Source of the DNA: SAR324 cluster bacterium
GTDB taxonomy: Bacteria; SAR324; XYD2-FULL-50-16
Reading direction: 5' to 3'
NCBI GenBank assembly: GCA_028282885.1
Contig: JANQGX010000007.1
Coordinates: 1 to 64,000, forward strand
DNA: 64,000 nucleotides
Below, piece after piece: positions 44,402 through 52,343 of the stretch. How positions within the stretch are numbered: the first letter of the stretch is position 1; each line of letters starts with the position of its first letter. The position numbers were made by a program, and so were the translations under genes. A model generated the notes under the pieces. It searched no databases, was not told where the DNA came from, and saw only the letters and a list, made by a program, of their open reading frames with translations.

Positions 44402-45319
44402 CTATATCTCCTCCTCGCATTTCGAAAATAGCTTACGGTCCGATAAATAGAGTGTTCTTTCATATTCAAGGACTGCCATAGCCAGCGCCTGATGGTGTCT
44501 GCGGGTGCTTCTGTTGTCTGCTATAACTTCCGCAGCATCGGAGTCATCTTTTCTACCTTTTCGATAGATAATCGACTCTATTGCTTCAATCAACCTGCCC
44601 AAAATATCAATCTCCCCGATACGAGATCTGATAAGCACCAATCTGGATTTGATTTTCCCGGAAATACGTTCGTAAGACTTAACTGCTACGGTTGTTAAAG
44701 GTGAGGTCCAATTAAAAACACCATATTTTACCATTCTGGAGGAAGTTTGCTTTGTCAGTCCGGCTGTTCTTTTTGATATAGTTTTCAAAATGAGCAACAG
44801 CAACCCCAAAAGGTTAAACGCGGATAGGTCAATTCGGTTTTCCCGGAAATATAGCAACTGATATAGAATCAGAATAGCGGCACTAATCTCTTTCCCCGGA
44901 AACTCACTAAGAAGAGCACTTGACACTGCACCCCAGCTTCCACATATGCGGATCATATCCACATCGTTAGCCAGAAACAGCAGTCCGACTAGTGTAGTAA
45001 GAGCAAATATCTCCAGAATCTCGGGAATTAGGAGCACGATGTTAAATGACTCCTTTTGTCTCCCGGAAAAGAGGGTGATTATCGGAATGGCACAAGCCAT
45101 CAAACCAAACGTTTCGATAAGAAATCCTGCGAGGAGAGCTCCCGGGATACCAAGGATATTTTTAACGCCATCCGGCGGTATCAGGAGATTAAAGGGGCTG
45201 GGATCATACGAGTCATATGTTACCAGCACAAGCAGGAACACCATGGAGAAAAAGAACTTAAAGAGCCCGATTCGGCTCAATTCCGATCTTGCAATAATTG
45301 TCTGTAAGAGGCGATTCAT
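44402..45319 (-). CDS. Stand-alone FtsK N-terminal (4TM) membrane domain protein
   Basis: The 305-residue product resembles the N-terminal membrane domain of the DNA translocase FtsK/SpoIIIE. The diagnostic stretch is near residues 34-85: a TYDSYDPSPFN segment like the SFSPSDPS loop, then GIPGALLAGFLIETFGLMA like GMPGAWLADTLFFIFG of E. coli FtsK. It has about five hydrophobic segments. After about 185 the sequence is a soluble tail ending in KCEEEI; there is no linker, Walker A motor or gamma domain, and rho follows, so the motor is not next door. It could be a split FtsK, with the motor elsewhere, or a divisome-only paralogue. ATG at 45319 with AGGAG. Confidence 0.6.
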   Translation of the reverse strand: MNRLLQTIIARSELSRIGLFKFFFSMVFLLVLVTYDSYDPSPFNLLIPPDGVKNILGIPGALLAGFLIETFGLMACAIPIITLFSGRQKESFNIVLLIPEILEIFALTTLVGLLFLANDVDMIRICGSWGAVSSALLSEFPGKEISAAILILYQLLYFRENRIDLSAFNLLGLLLLILKTISKRTAGLTKQTSSRMVKYGVFNWTSPLTTVAVKSYERISGKIKSRLVLIRSRIGEIDILGRLIEAIESIIYRKGRKDDSDAAEVIADNRSTRRHHQALAMAVLEYERTLYLSDRKLFSKCEEEI

Positions 45320-45338
45320 ACTCCTATCATGCGTTTAA

Positions 45339-46172
45339 TCATTCGTCTTTGTCTTCACCTATCAACCTTTGGTATCGGTCGTAAAACTGACCGACGGAAG
45401 CGACATCATGCGCATCTGACCCGTAGATCAGATTAATCCCATATTTTCCGCATAGTTCCAACATCCAGTCTGATATGTACATATCGTGACATAGCTCTTT
45501 TTTCAAACCCGCAACATTGAAGTCAAGATCCCATCCTTTTTGTTTAATCATGGAGAAGAGACCGTCGAAAAACGGTTCATACCTATCTTTGTTATAGCTG
45601 ACCGGGTATTGCTTAATATATTTATTTATCAAACCAAGATGACCGATTCTTGCCGTAATATCAACTTCAGGCCTATCCAGAACCATCTTTTCAACATCCG
45701 ACCAGTAAGCCCAATGGACATTTTCTATTGAATCGTAGCAGTTTAAAAGTTCCGATTCAAATGATTCCGGTGAGAAGTCAATGGGAGCAATTCCATTTTT
45801 TCCTTGAATCATGTGCACTGATACAATTAAGTCATCCAGATGTTTTGAACAAGCTTCAACAAACTCATTAAAATAGGTCCGGTGAGACGCGATATAATCG
45901 ACTTCTAATCCGACACAGACTTTGATTTTATCAACATATCGATGCTTTAGTTCTTTAATGTGGGCAAAATAATCCTCGAGCTGGTCCGGAAGCAGAGTAA
46001 AATCAGCCGCCAGAACCGGATCATCAATGATACCTTTTGGCAGTGGGGCATGCTCCGTGATGGAGTATTTTTTAAATCCCAGTTCAATTGCCCTCTCTAC
46101 CATCTCTGAGGTTGGTTCTCCACTGCCATGTTGGCAAAATTGAGAATGTGTGTGACCGTCCCACTTTGTCAT
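45339..46172 (-). CDS. PHP-family histidinol-phosphatase-like enzyme (HisJ/HisK type)
   Basis: PHP-domain metal-dependent phosphatase; family members dephosphorylate histidinol phosphate in histidine synthesis. The 277-residue protein begins WDGHTHSQFCQHGSG with the PHP HxH motif (6-8), then ITEHAPLP, VGLEVDYI, ARIGHLG and the terminal YGSDAHD metal-ligand motif. The order and length match the HisJ group. No other his genes are near, so another PHP substrate is possible. It precedes the FtsK-like gene by 19 bp, probably one transcript. Confidence 0.87.
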   Translation of the reverse strand: MTKWDGHTHSQFCQHGSGEPTSEMVERAIELGFKKYSITEHAPLPKGIIDDPVLAADFTLLPDQLEDYFAHIKELKHRYVDKIKVCVGLEVDYIASHRTYFNEFVEACSKHLDDLIVSVHMIQGKNGIAPIDFSPESFESELLNCYDSIENVHWAYWSDVEKMVLDRPEVDITARIGHLGLINKYIKQYPVSYNKDRYEPFFDGLFSMIKQKGWDLDFNVAGLKKELCHDMYISDWMLELCGKYGINLIYGSDAHDVASVGQFYDRYQRLIGEDKDE

Positions 46173-46386
46173 AGTTTGATCGCTGGATGAATTTGAGATT
46201 ATTGATCAGCCAAGTTGCGATGATATTTAGCCAGAAATGAAATCGGCTATTACAGCGAAATCCTTACCTAATCCTGTCCGCAGCTATAGCGCAATCCGGG
46301 AAGAGTTATGTAAAGGAATTATCGATTTAGATGGCGTTATATTGATATTACGATGTGGTTTTAGATAAAGTCCCGAAATTTAGAAA

Positions 46387-46413
46387 GTCCGGCCGGAAAC
46401 CTCATTACCGGAC
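46387..46413 (-). terminator. Weak hairpin after the amidotransferase gene
   Basis: On the minus strand GTCCGG (46413-46408) and CCGGAC (46392-46387) form a 6-bp stem followed by TTTCTAAATTT. It may terminate the HAD-amidotransferase transcript, but the loop is large and the T-run is imperfect. Confidence 0.35.
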
Positions 46414-46442
46414 CCGTTGGATTGAGGACGGTTTTATGTTTA

Positions 46443-47306
46443 TTATTTGACAGAGGGAAGTACCAGGTTATTTATCCAGTTTTTGAATTCACATTGCCTG
46501 ATATCCGGATCGAGTACATCATCATCAATAGCAAGCTGCCATCTCAGGTGTTTTTTATCGGGTGCGCCGTGCAACTCATCCAGCCGTTTAACATATTCTG
46601 AAAAATCCTGCGTACCTTCGAAAAATCCTATCCTGGTAAGTTTTTCCTCACGAGCAATCATTAAGCTTGCCATCTCATGGAGATCGTATTCCGGATGGTA
46701 TTGTGTTGCCCAGAAAGTACCTTTTTCATGCTTAACCTCCAGGGCCTGATAATAAGTAAAATCATTGCTCGCCAAAAGGGTAGCCCCGGCCGGAACTTTG
46801 GACACCATATCATCATGGCTGATATATGCATCAAATACCCTGGATTTGCCTTCGTACATGGGATGATTTAGAGCAGCGTCGGTCAACTGGATTTTCCTGG
46901 CAATTCCCATCTCTCGCCCTTTGGGATTTTCAATAACTTCTCCGCCAGCAGCAACTACGGCCATCTGAATTCCCCAACAACTGCCCCAGCTCGGGGTTCC
47001 AATCTTAAATACCCTTTTTGCCAGATCAATCTGATTTGCGACACTTGGATTATCGGTGTCCATGATACAGAGATTGCAGCCAGTCCAGATGATACCGGAG
47101 TATTTGCTTAGATCACTATCAGACGGCATGGTAACACCTTCATCACTGGGCAACAGCACGTCGAACTCAGCACCCGGCAGGTGTTTTTTCAGCATAATGG
47201 CATAAAGATCCCACGCAAACTTCATCCCAGCCTTCTCCAGATCATCACGGCTTTGTTTGGAATATCCGTCAATAATCAGAAAATACAACGGTTGTGAGTT
47301 TGTCAT
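46443..47306 (-). CDS. Class I glutamine amidotransferase-like protein
   Basis: GATase1-fold protein of about 287 residues. The nucleophile elbow is GSCWGIQMAV (Cys, followed by Gly-Ile) and the catalytic His/Glu pair is in TQYHPE. These are intact, so glutaminase activity is plausible. The C-terminal 80 residues continue past the GATase fold. I chose the ATG at 47306, preceded by GGGAGGAAG; a longer version from 47393 would run into the HAD gene. No synthetase partner is adjacent, so acceptor and pathway are unknown. The HAD gene stops 16 bp upstream. Confidence 0.85.
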   Translation of the reverse strand: MTNSQPLYFLIIDGYSKQSRDDLEKAGMKFAWDLYAIMLKKHLPGAEFDVLLPSDEGVTMPSDSDLSKYSGIIWTGCNLCIMDTDNPSVANQIDLAKRVFKIGTPSWGSCWGIQMAVVAAGGEVIENPKGREMGIARKIQLTDAALNHPMYEGKSRVFDAYISHDDMVSKVPAGATLLASNDFTYYQALEVKHEKGTFWATQYHPEYDLHEMASLMIAREEKLTRIGFFEGTQDFSEYVKRLDELHGAPDKKHLRWQLAIDDDVLDPDIRQCEFKNWINNLVLPSVK

Positions 47307-47322
47307 CACTCTTCCTCCCGAT

Positions 47323-48066
47323 TTATAGTGAAGATACGATATCAACCAGCTTTGAGTAGTCGGTACAAACAGCATTTGCCCTGGTATCAGCACTCCCCCT
47401 GTCCAGGACCACGGTGGTCAGAATCGCTTTGGCCCCGACCTGATGAGGACCGGCAACGTCCTTCTCTTCTCTGTCGCCGATATGGACCATCTCCTCAAAA
47501 GGAACTCCCGTTTCTGTCGATACTTTTTCAAAAACCCTGGGATTGGGTTTTGCGCAACCTATTTCGTCTGAAAAAACAAAACAGTCGAACAGTTCCGACA
47601 GTTCATACTGTTCCAGAATATTCTTTAATACTCTTCCGGGTGAAAAGATAGTGTCAGAAATCACTGCCAGTTTATACTTCTTGCTCAGTTCCCGAATAGC
47701 AAGTTGAATTTCCGGTGCAAGTTCGGGGGGAATCTGCTGCTCCATCTCTTCATGTTGTCGTACCAGTTCCTTGAACTCGGACTCCCCGATATCCCGGTTT
47801 AGTCCTTTGAAAACGATGCCAAGTCGCTCCGCAACCGTCCAGGTGATGTTTTGATTGTACCAGACATTTCTGAAAGCCGCATCAGCAGTGGCATACGCGA
47901 TTTCGATCATTTCCCTGGAAACAGGTGCTGTCCGTTGAAGAGACCTTTCAACAAGGTTTCGACGCTCATCAAATTTGGATGCCAATCCCTTGGCCTTTCT
48001 TTTGGGTTCGTCAGAATCATCGATAAAAACTGTATCCCACAGATCAAATGTTATCAATTTTGTCAT
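47323..48066 (-). CDS. HAD-superfamily hydrolase
   Basis: A 247-residue HAD phosphatase-type enzyme. Motif I is FDLWDTV near 8-14 (the nucleophile Asp with Trp in the x position), motif II VISDTI (Ser/Thr), motif III with the Lys before CAKPNP, and motif IV GDREEKDV (the two acidic residues). A helical cap lies between motifs I and II. Substrate unknown. Starts 16 bp before the amidotransferase gene on the same strand, so the two may act together. Confidence 0.88.
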   Translation of the reverse strand: MTKLITFDLWDTVFIDDSDEPKRKAKGLASKFDERRNLVERSLQRTAPVSREMIEIAYATADAAFRNVWYNQNITWTVAERLGIVFKGLNRDIGESEFKELVRQHEEMEQQIPPELAPEIQLAIRELSKKYKLAVISDTIFSPGRVLKNILEQYELSELFDCFVFSDEIGCAKPNPRVFEKVSTETGVPFEEMVHIGDREEKDVAGPHQVGAKAILTTVVLDRGSADTRANAVCTDYSKLVDIVSSL

Positions 48067-48436
48067 CTTACCCCTATTTCAATGCCGTGATGGATTGTCT
48101 TCTGTTATCGGCAGATGTGGCAACGGATTCGGCTGGTGACCAAAATCCTGGGATGTGGATTATCATTATCTTTGTTACACCTGAACCTGTCAATACAGGC
48201 CTGATCTAATTGAAGAGGTAGAAGGCTGATTTTCCGCGGGTAGTCCAATTGATTGCCGTAAAATTTGATTCTGTCCCAAATATGGCAAGATTACAGCTTT
48301 TTTATTTGTCAATTTAATCTAAACGGGCTATCTGGTAGATTTACCATTCTTCAGTTCAGACTGCTCCATTAGCAGCCGAATTTGTTGTAAGCAGATCTCT
48401 TTGACAAACTGATTTCGCAGAAAAGACAGCGTAATT
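48067..48436. other. 370-bp divergent region without a gene
   Basis: It separates the minus-strand HAD gene from lolA on the plus strand and should hold both promoters. I saw no clear -10/-35 pair, repeat or small gene. The only note is a TTGACA close to the lolA start, which is too near to serve as a -35 for that gene. Confidence 0.4.
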
Positions 48437-49129
48437 ATGAATAAAAAATGTTATACATTGATGAAAGGGACGTTAGGTTTTCTACCAAGAGTGATTATGG
48501 TTTTTTCATTAGCTTTGCTCTGGGCGGGGAGTCTTCAGGCAGATAGTAAAATCGCAAATCTGGAAAAGTCCATAAAACTATTTCGTCCGTTTCAATGCAA
48601 GTTTACCCAGGACTTTTATGACGCATTTCAGGAAAAAACGACCCGTGCTATCGGAACAATGATGTTTATGCAGCCTGCACTTATGAAGTGGTCGTATGAA
48701 CAGCCCGAGGAGATGCTGCTTGTTATCGGAAAAGAAAAGATGTGGCTTTATGATCCGATTCTTGAAAATGTCACCATTCAACCACTTCACGAGGTTTCCG
48801 GAATCAGGTCATTGAGGTTTCTTTCCGGAGATGAGCAGATTAGCAAACATTTTAATGAGATAGTTCCCACGAAAATACGACTGGATTTAAAAAAAGGCTT
48901 AACTGCTGTTTTTTTGGCACCTGCTCAGAAAAACCAGGCGCTGTCCGAGTTACAGATCCTTTATGACAATCGAACACACCAATTGCATCAGTTTGTGCTG
49001 ATTGATCACAATGCCAACTATAGGAAATTAACCTTCAATGATATATCATTGCGTCCGGAATCCAAAGCGTCCGAATTTGAATTTATTGTTAAGGAAAACA
49101 TGGAAATAATACAAGGAATCAGCAATTAA
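48437..49129 (+). CDS. lolA: Outer-membrane lipoprotein carrier protein LolA
   Basis: LolA shuttles lipoproteins across the periplasm from LolCDE to the outer membrane. The 230-residue precursor has a long signal sequence (hydrophobic run about 18-33, cleavage probably after SLQA at 36), then the LolA pattern: FRPFQCKFTQDFYD, GTMMFMQPALMKWSYEQPEE, WLYDP and a C-terminal IDHNANYRKLTFNDISL. Methionines at 9 and 21 are possible alternative starts. Presence implies an outer membrane. Starts a plus-strand run of secreted and signalling genes. Confidence 0.9.
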   Translation: MNKKCYTLMKGTLGFLPRVIMVFSLALLWAGSLQADSKIANLEKSIKLFRPFQCKFTQDFYDAFQEKTTRAIGTMMFMQPALMKWSYEQPEEMLLVIGKEKMWLYDPILENVTIQPLHEVSGIRSLRFLSGDEQISKHFNEIVPTKIRLDLKKGLTAVFLAPAQKNQALSELQILYDNRTHQLHQFVLIDHNANYRKLTFNDISLRPESKASEFEFIVKENMEIIQGISN

Positions 49130-49208
49130 CAGTTGTTTCCCAGGCACTGTTTCGATAGAATCTCGCAAGTAATAAATTGATCTATATAGAATACTTAAAA
49201 GGAAAGTC

Positions 49209-49889
49209 ATGATTAAAAAAACAGGACTACTTGTTGTCAGCCTTATAATACTGTTATCTGTTAGTTCTCTTGCGCAAACAGATGAAAAGAGCCAAAATAG
49301 TGTAGGTGGTATTAAAGAGATTGGATCCGGATTCCAGGTTTTCCCTGACGGAAAACCTGGAAACACGCTTTATCAGAACGGTAAAAAGATCGTATCACAT
49401 CAGGATCTGACTCTCCATTTTGCCACAGAAGCTCCCGACGGATTTGTTTACTTTGGTACTGATGAAGCTGATGAACCTGTTCTGGGATTTGCGGGTAATG
49501 ATGACGCTACCTTCAATGCATTGGATGGAGGTTATTACGAATTGATAGCAAACGATGGCAAAAGGAAGCTTTACAGGCTTTCCGGTGATAGTTCAATCCA
49601 GAACCTGCTTCCTAAGTCCAATACTGCCAGCGGTCTGGTCTACAACCAGATAGATAAGGCAGCCTTTTATCATATAACCAAGGGAGAAACGATAGAAGCT
49701 GAGGATGGGAAACTAAAGTATCAATATACCTTTAGAATCCATGTCGTAAAAGATGGTGATTCTAAAGTGGTACATCTACCTGAAACCGTGTCCGATTTTA
49801 AACCCAAGTTGAGATTGAATTGGATTGATCAAAATACGCTGCAGTTTACTTTGAGCAATAACCAGAAGGAAACAATCATCATCGAGTGA
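49209..49889 (+). CDS. Secreted protein of unknown function
   Basis: I do not recognise this 226-residue protein. It has a clear signal peptide (MIKKTGLLVVSLIILLSVSS, cleavage after SLA), so the mature part is periplasmic or beyond. The rest is polar and probably all beta (many short strands such as GYYELIAND and KLKYQYTFRIHVV). There are no cysteines in the mature part. Good AAGGAAAG ribosome-binding site. It lies 79 bp after lolA and 50 bp before a DksA-like gene. Function unknown. Confidence 0.7.
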   Translation: MIKKTGLLVVSLIILLSVSSLAQTDEKSQNSVGGIKEIGSGFQVFPDGKPGNTLYQNGKKIVSHQDLTLHFATEAPDGFVYFGTDEADEPVLGFAGNDDATFNALDGGYYELIANDGKRKLYRLSGDSSIQNLLPKSNTASGLVYNQIDKAAFYHITKGETIEAEDGKLKYQYTFRIHVVKDGDSKVVHLPETVSDFKPKLRLNWIDQNTLQFTLSNNQKETIIIE

Positions 49890-49939
49890 TCTGATGATGA
49901 CAGGACAATTGTCTGCGAACCTTATTCTTAGAGGGAAAA

Positions 49940-50326
49940 ATGAAATTTACAAACTCTCCGGAACTAACCCAGGAAGAAATTGACTACTTTCGTACCAAAC
50001 TTGAAGATATGCAAAAGCAGATTTTCGAGGAGTCAGGGGAAACCGTGCAGGAAATGAAAAACAGAAACAAAGAGTTTCCCGACCCCAGCGACAGAGCTCA
50101 CCTGGAAGCTGAGTCCATTACTACCCTGCGAATAAGAGATAGGGAACGCAAATTGCTTAAAAAAATCGGCGAAGCTCTCAAGAGAATCGAAAATGGCGAA
50201 TATAACGTTTGTGAAGAGTGTGAAGAGTTAATTCGAAAAGAGCGACTGGACGCACGACCTGTAACCACGTTGTGCATCAATTGTAAGGAAAAAGAAGAAC
50301 AGATGGAGAAAACACAACACACTTGA
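49940..50326 (+). CDS. DksA/TraR-family zinc-finger transcription regulator
   Basis: DksA-type proteins enter the RNA polymerase secondary channel and, with ppGpp, adjust transcription in starvation. The 128-residue product has an N-terminal coiled coil, the tip motif DPSDRA (48-53, matching DxxDxA), and a C4 zinc finger with Cys 91, 94, 112 and 115 in CEEC and CINC. The tip acidic residues are present, suggesting function. Slightly shorter than E. coli DksA (151). Good ribosome-binding site. Between the secreted orphan and the HD-GYP gene. Confidence 0.92.
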   Translation: MKFTNSPELTQEEIDYFRTKLEDMQKQIFEESGETVQEMKNRNKEFPDPSDRAHLEAESITTLRIRDRERKLLKKIGEALKRIENGEYNVCEECEELIRKERLDARPVTTLCINCKEKEEQMEKTQHT

Positions 50327-50464
50327 ATCACATATCATATTACGAGACATTGAAATAAAGCTAATGAATATTTCATGCTGATCTGTTATGTTTGATTGAA
50401 AAACAAAATCAGCTCATTGCTTCGAGAGTAAAAACGTATTGATCGCTAAAGTTGGATTGCATAT

Positions 50465-52309
50465 ATGGGTATCGAAGAAAAACTAGAAAAGCTTCAGTCT
50501 CTGATCAACAAACAGACCCCTCAAGGAAAGAAAACTGACCGGTTTTTCAAATCCCTGAAAAACGATATAGCGGAGCATGAAAGACAACTGAAAATACTGT
50601 CTGTTGCCGGTGCCGAACTCAGCAAAGAGCAGGAACAAAGCTCTGCTTTGGAGCTGATTCTTTATACGGCCAGAAACCTCACCAATGCAGATGCAGGTAC
50701 TGTCTATAGCGTCCACAATGAATTTTATGATGATCCCTTCAATCCCGGCGAACTGAAATCAAAGTCCCTCGTATTTGAGGTGATGCATACGGAATCAAAG
50801 AACTTTTTTGTCACCAAACCCGAAGGAATTCCCCCGGTCCCCATGGAAATTGACGGCAAACCCAACAATTCACATGTTTCCGCCTATTGTGCCAATACCG
50901 GAAACATCGTAAACATTCCGGATGTCTATGATGCCAAGGGTTTCGATTTCAGCGGGCCGAAAAACTATGACCAGAAGACCAGCTATCGGTCCAAATCCAT
51001 GTTGGTTTTGCCCCTGAGAGATCATGAAAACCAAATTAACGGGGTACTCCAGCTTTTGAATCGTCAGACACTTGACGGGGAAGTAATCCCCTTTTCCAAA
51101 AACGACCAGACCATTGTCCAGGCGATGTCCTACCAAGCGGCTATTTCCTTAACCACTCAAACGCTTCTCAGGGAACAGATCGATCTTTTCGATGCGTTTG
51201 TCCGGGTACTGGCCGAGGGACTGGGTGAGAAATCACCTTATACTTTTGGACACATTAACCGTGTTGCCGATCTCTCCTGCTCTTTGGCCCAGACAATCAG
51301 CAAAAACAAGGAAGGCCTCTACGATTATATTGAATTTAGCAAGTCCCAGATGGAGGAACTGCACTTGGCAGGTTGGATGCATGACATTGGAAAACTGACC
51401 TCTCCGGAGCATGTCGTATCAAAACCGATAAAGCTGCAAACCGTATTGGATCGGTTCGAACTGATTGTTCAACGGTTTAATTCCAAGATAAAAGACATCG
51501 AGATTGAATTTCTCAAAGAAGAACTTAAGGGACAAAAGACAAACAAGCCAAGGTCCTACTTCAATGAACTCGAAAAGGAAAAAGCATCCAAAATCGAAAC
51601 GCTTGTCTCTCAACTCCAACTACTGAACAAGACCAATATTGGCGGAGAATTCCTGGAAAAACAGGATAAGGAACTGATCTGTTCCATGCACAAGGAGACC
51701 ACAAGCCAGAGCATTCGGGTCAAACGCAAAAAAATCGCAGGGGAAAATCGTGTTGTAGGTGTTGAGCTGGCTAAAAGAAAAACCAAAGAACCCTTGGTCA
51801 ACAAGGAAGAGAAGGATTATCTCTGTATAACCAAAGGTACTTTGTCCGAAGAAGAGCGACAGATCATTAATGACCACGCAGACCGTTCATGGCGCTGGTT
51901 AATGAAACTGCCATTCCCCAGGAAAAAAATGAAGTTGCCGCTGTATGCCGGCGCTCACCATGAAACCCTGGCAGGAGAAGGCTATCCAAACAAACTCAAA
52001 GCGGAACAGTTGCCGATCCAATCAAGAATCATCGCTATAGCCGATATTTTTGAAGCGTTAACAGCCAATGACCGCCCTTATAAAGACCCCATGAAGCTCT
52101 CAAGCGCCATGACCATATTGGGAAGAATGGTGCAGGACAATTTACTCGACGCGGAAATTGTGAAGATCTTTCTCAAGTCAGGACTCTATAAGAAATATGC
52201 CAGGAAATTTCTTAGCAAAAGCCAGATTGATTCTGTTGAAGTCGACGAATGGATAGACAAATATTACCCCAATAATTTTGAACCCCGTCTGCCGAAGCAT
52301 GAAAGCTGA
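50465..52309 (+). CDS. GAF and HD-GYP domain protein, probable c-di-GMP phosphodiesterase
   Basis: The 614-residue soluble protein has an N-terminal coiled coil, a GAF sensor domain (about 55-235) and an HD-GYP domain. Catalytic motifs: HINRVADLS (263-271), HDIGK (306-310), HHETLAGEGYP (498-508; the GYP signature is intact) and AIADIFEALT. HD-GYP enzymes degrade c-di-GMP. Unusually, about 145 residues (about 315-460, rich in Lys and Glu) are inserted between the HDIGK helix and the next conserved H-containing helix (NDHADRS). Its stop overlaps upstream of the next secreted gene. Together with the EAL protein this gives two likely c-di-GMP hydrolases in the window. Confidence 0.92.
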   Translation: MGIEEKLEKLQSLINKQTPQGKKTDRFFKSLKNDIAEHERQLKILSVAGAELSKEQEQSSALELILYTARNLTNADAGTVYSVHNEFYDDPFNPGELKSKSLVFEVMHTESKNFFVTKPEGIPPVPMEIDGKPNNSHVSAYCANTGNIVNIPDVYDAKGFDFSGPKNYDQKTSYRSKSMLVLPLRDHENQINGVLQLLNRQTLDGEVIPFSKNDQTIVQAMSYQAAISLTTQTLLREQIDLFDAFVRVLAEGLGEKSPYTFGHINRVADLSCSLAQTISKNKEGLYDYIEFSKSQMEELHLAGWMHDIGKLTSPEHVVSKPIKLQTVLDRFELIVQRFNSKIKDIEIEFLKEELKGQKTNKPRSYFNELEKEKASKIETLVSQLQLLNKTNIGGEFLEKQDKELICSMHKETTSQSIRVKRKKIAGENRVVGVELAKRKTKEPLVNKEEKDYLCITKGTLSEEERQIINDHADRSWRWLMKLPFPRKKMKLPLYAGAHHETLAGEGYPNKLKAEQLPIQSRIIAIADIFEALTANDRPYKDPMKLSSAMTILGRMVQDNLLDAEIVKIFLKSGLYKKYARKFLSKSQIDSVEVDEWIDKYYPNNFEPRLPKHES

Positions 52310-52343
52310 TCATCAGGCTTCGTCCCCATGTTCTGATCCGTTT

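Noticed and set aside
44402..45319. Considered a multi-pass transporter
   Set aside because: The FtsK-like SYDPSPFN and GIPGALLAGFLIETFG order fits FtsK-N better, and the length of the soluble tail is unlike a transporter.
48400..48436. TTGACA near the lolA start as a promoter
   Set aside because: No -10 at correct spacing and it lies too close to the start codon.
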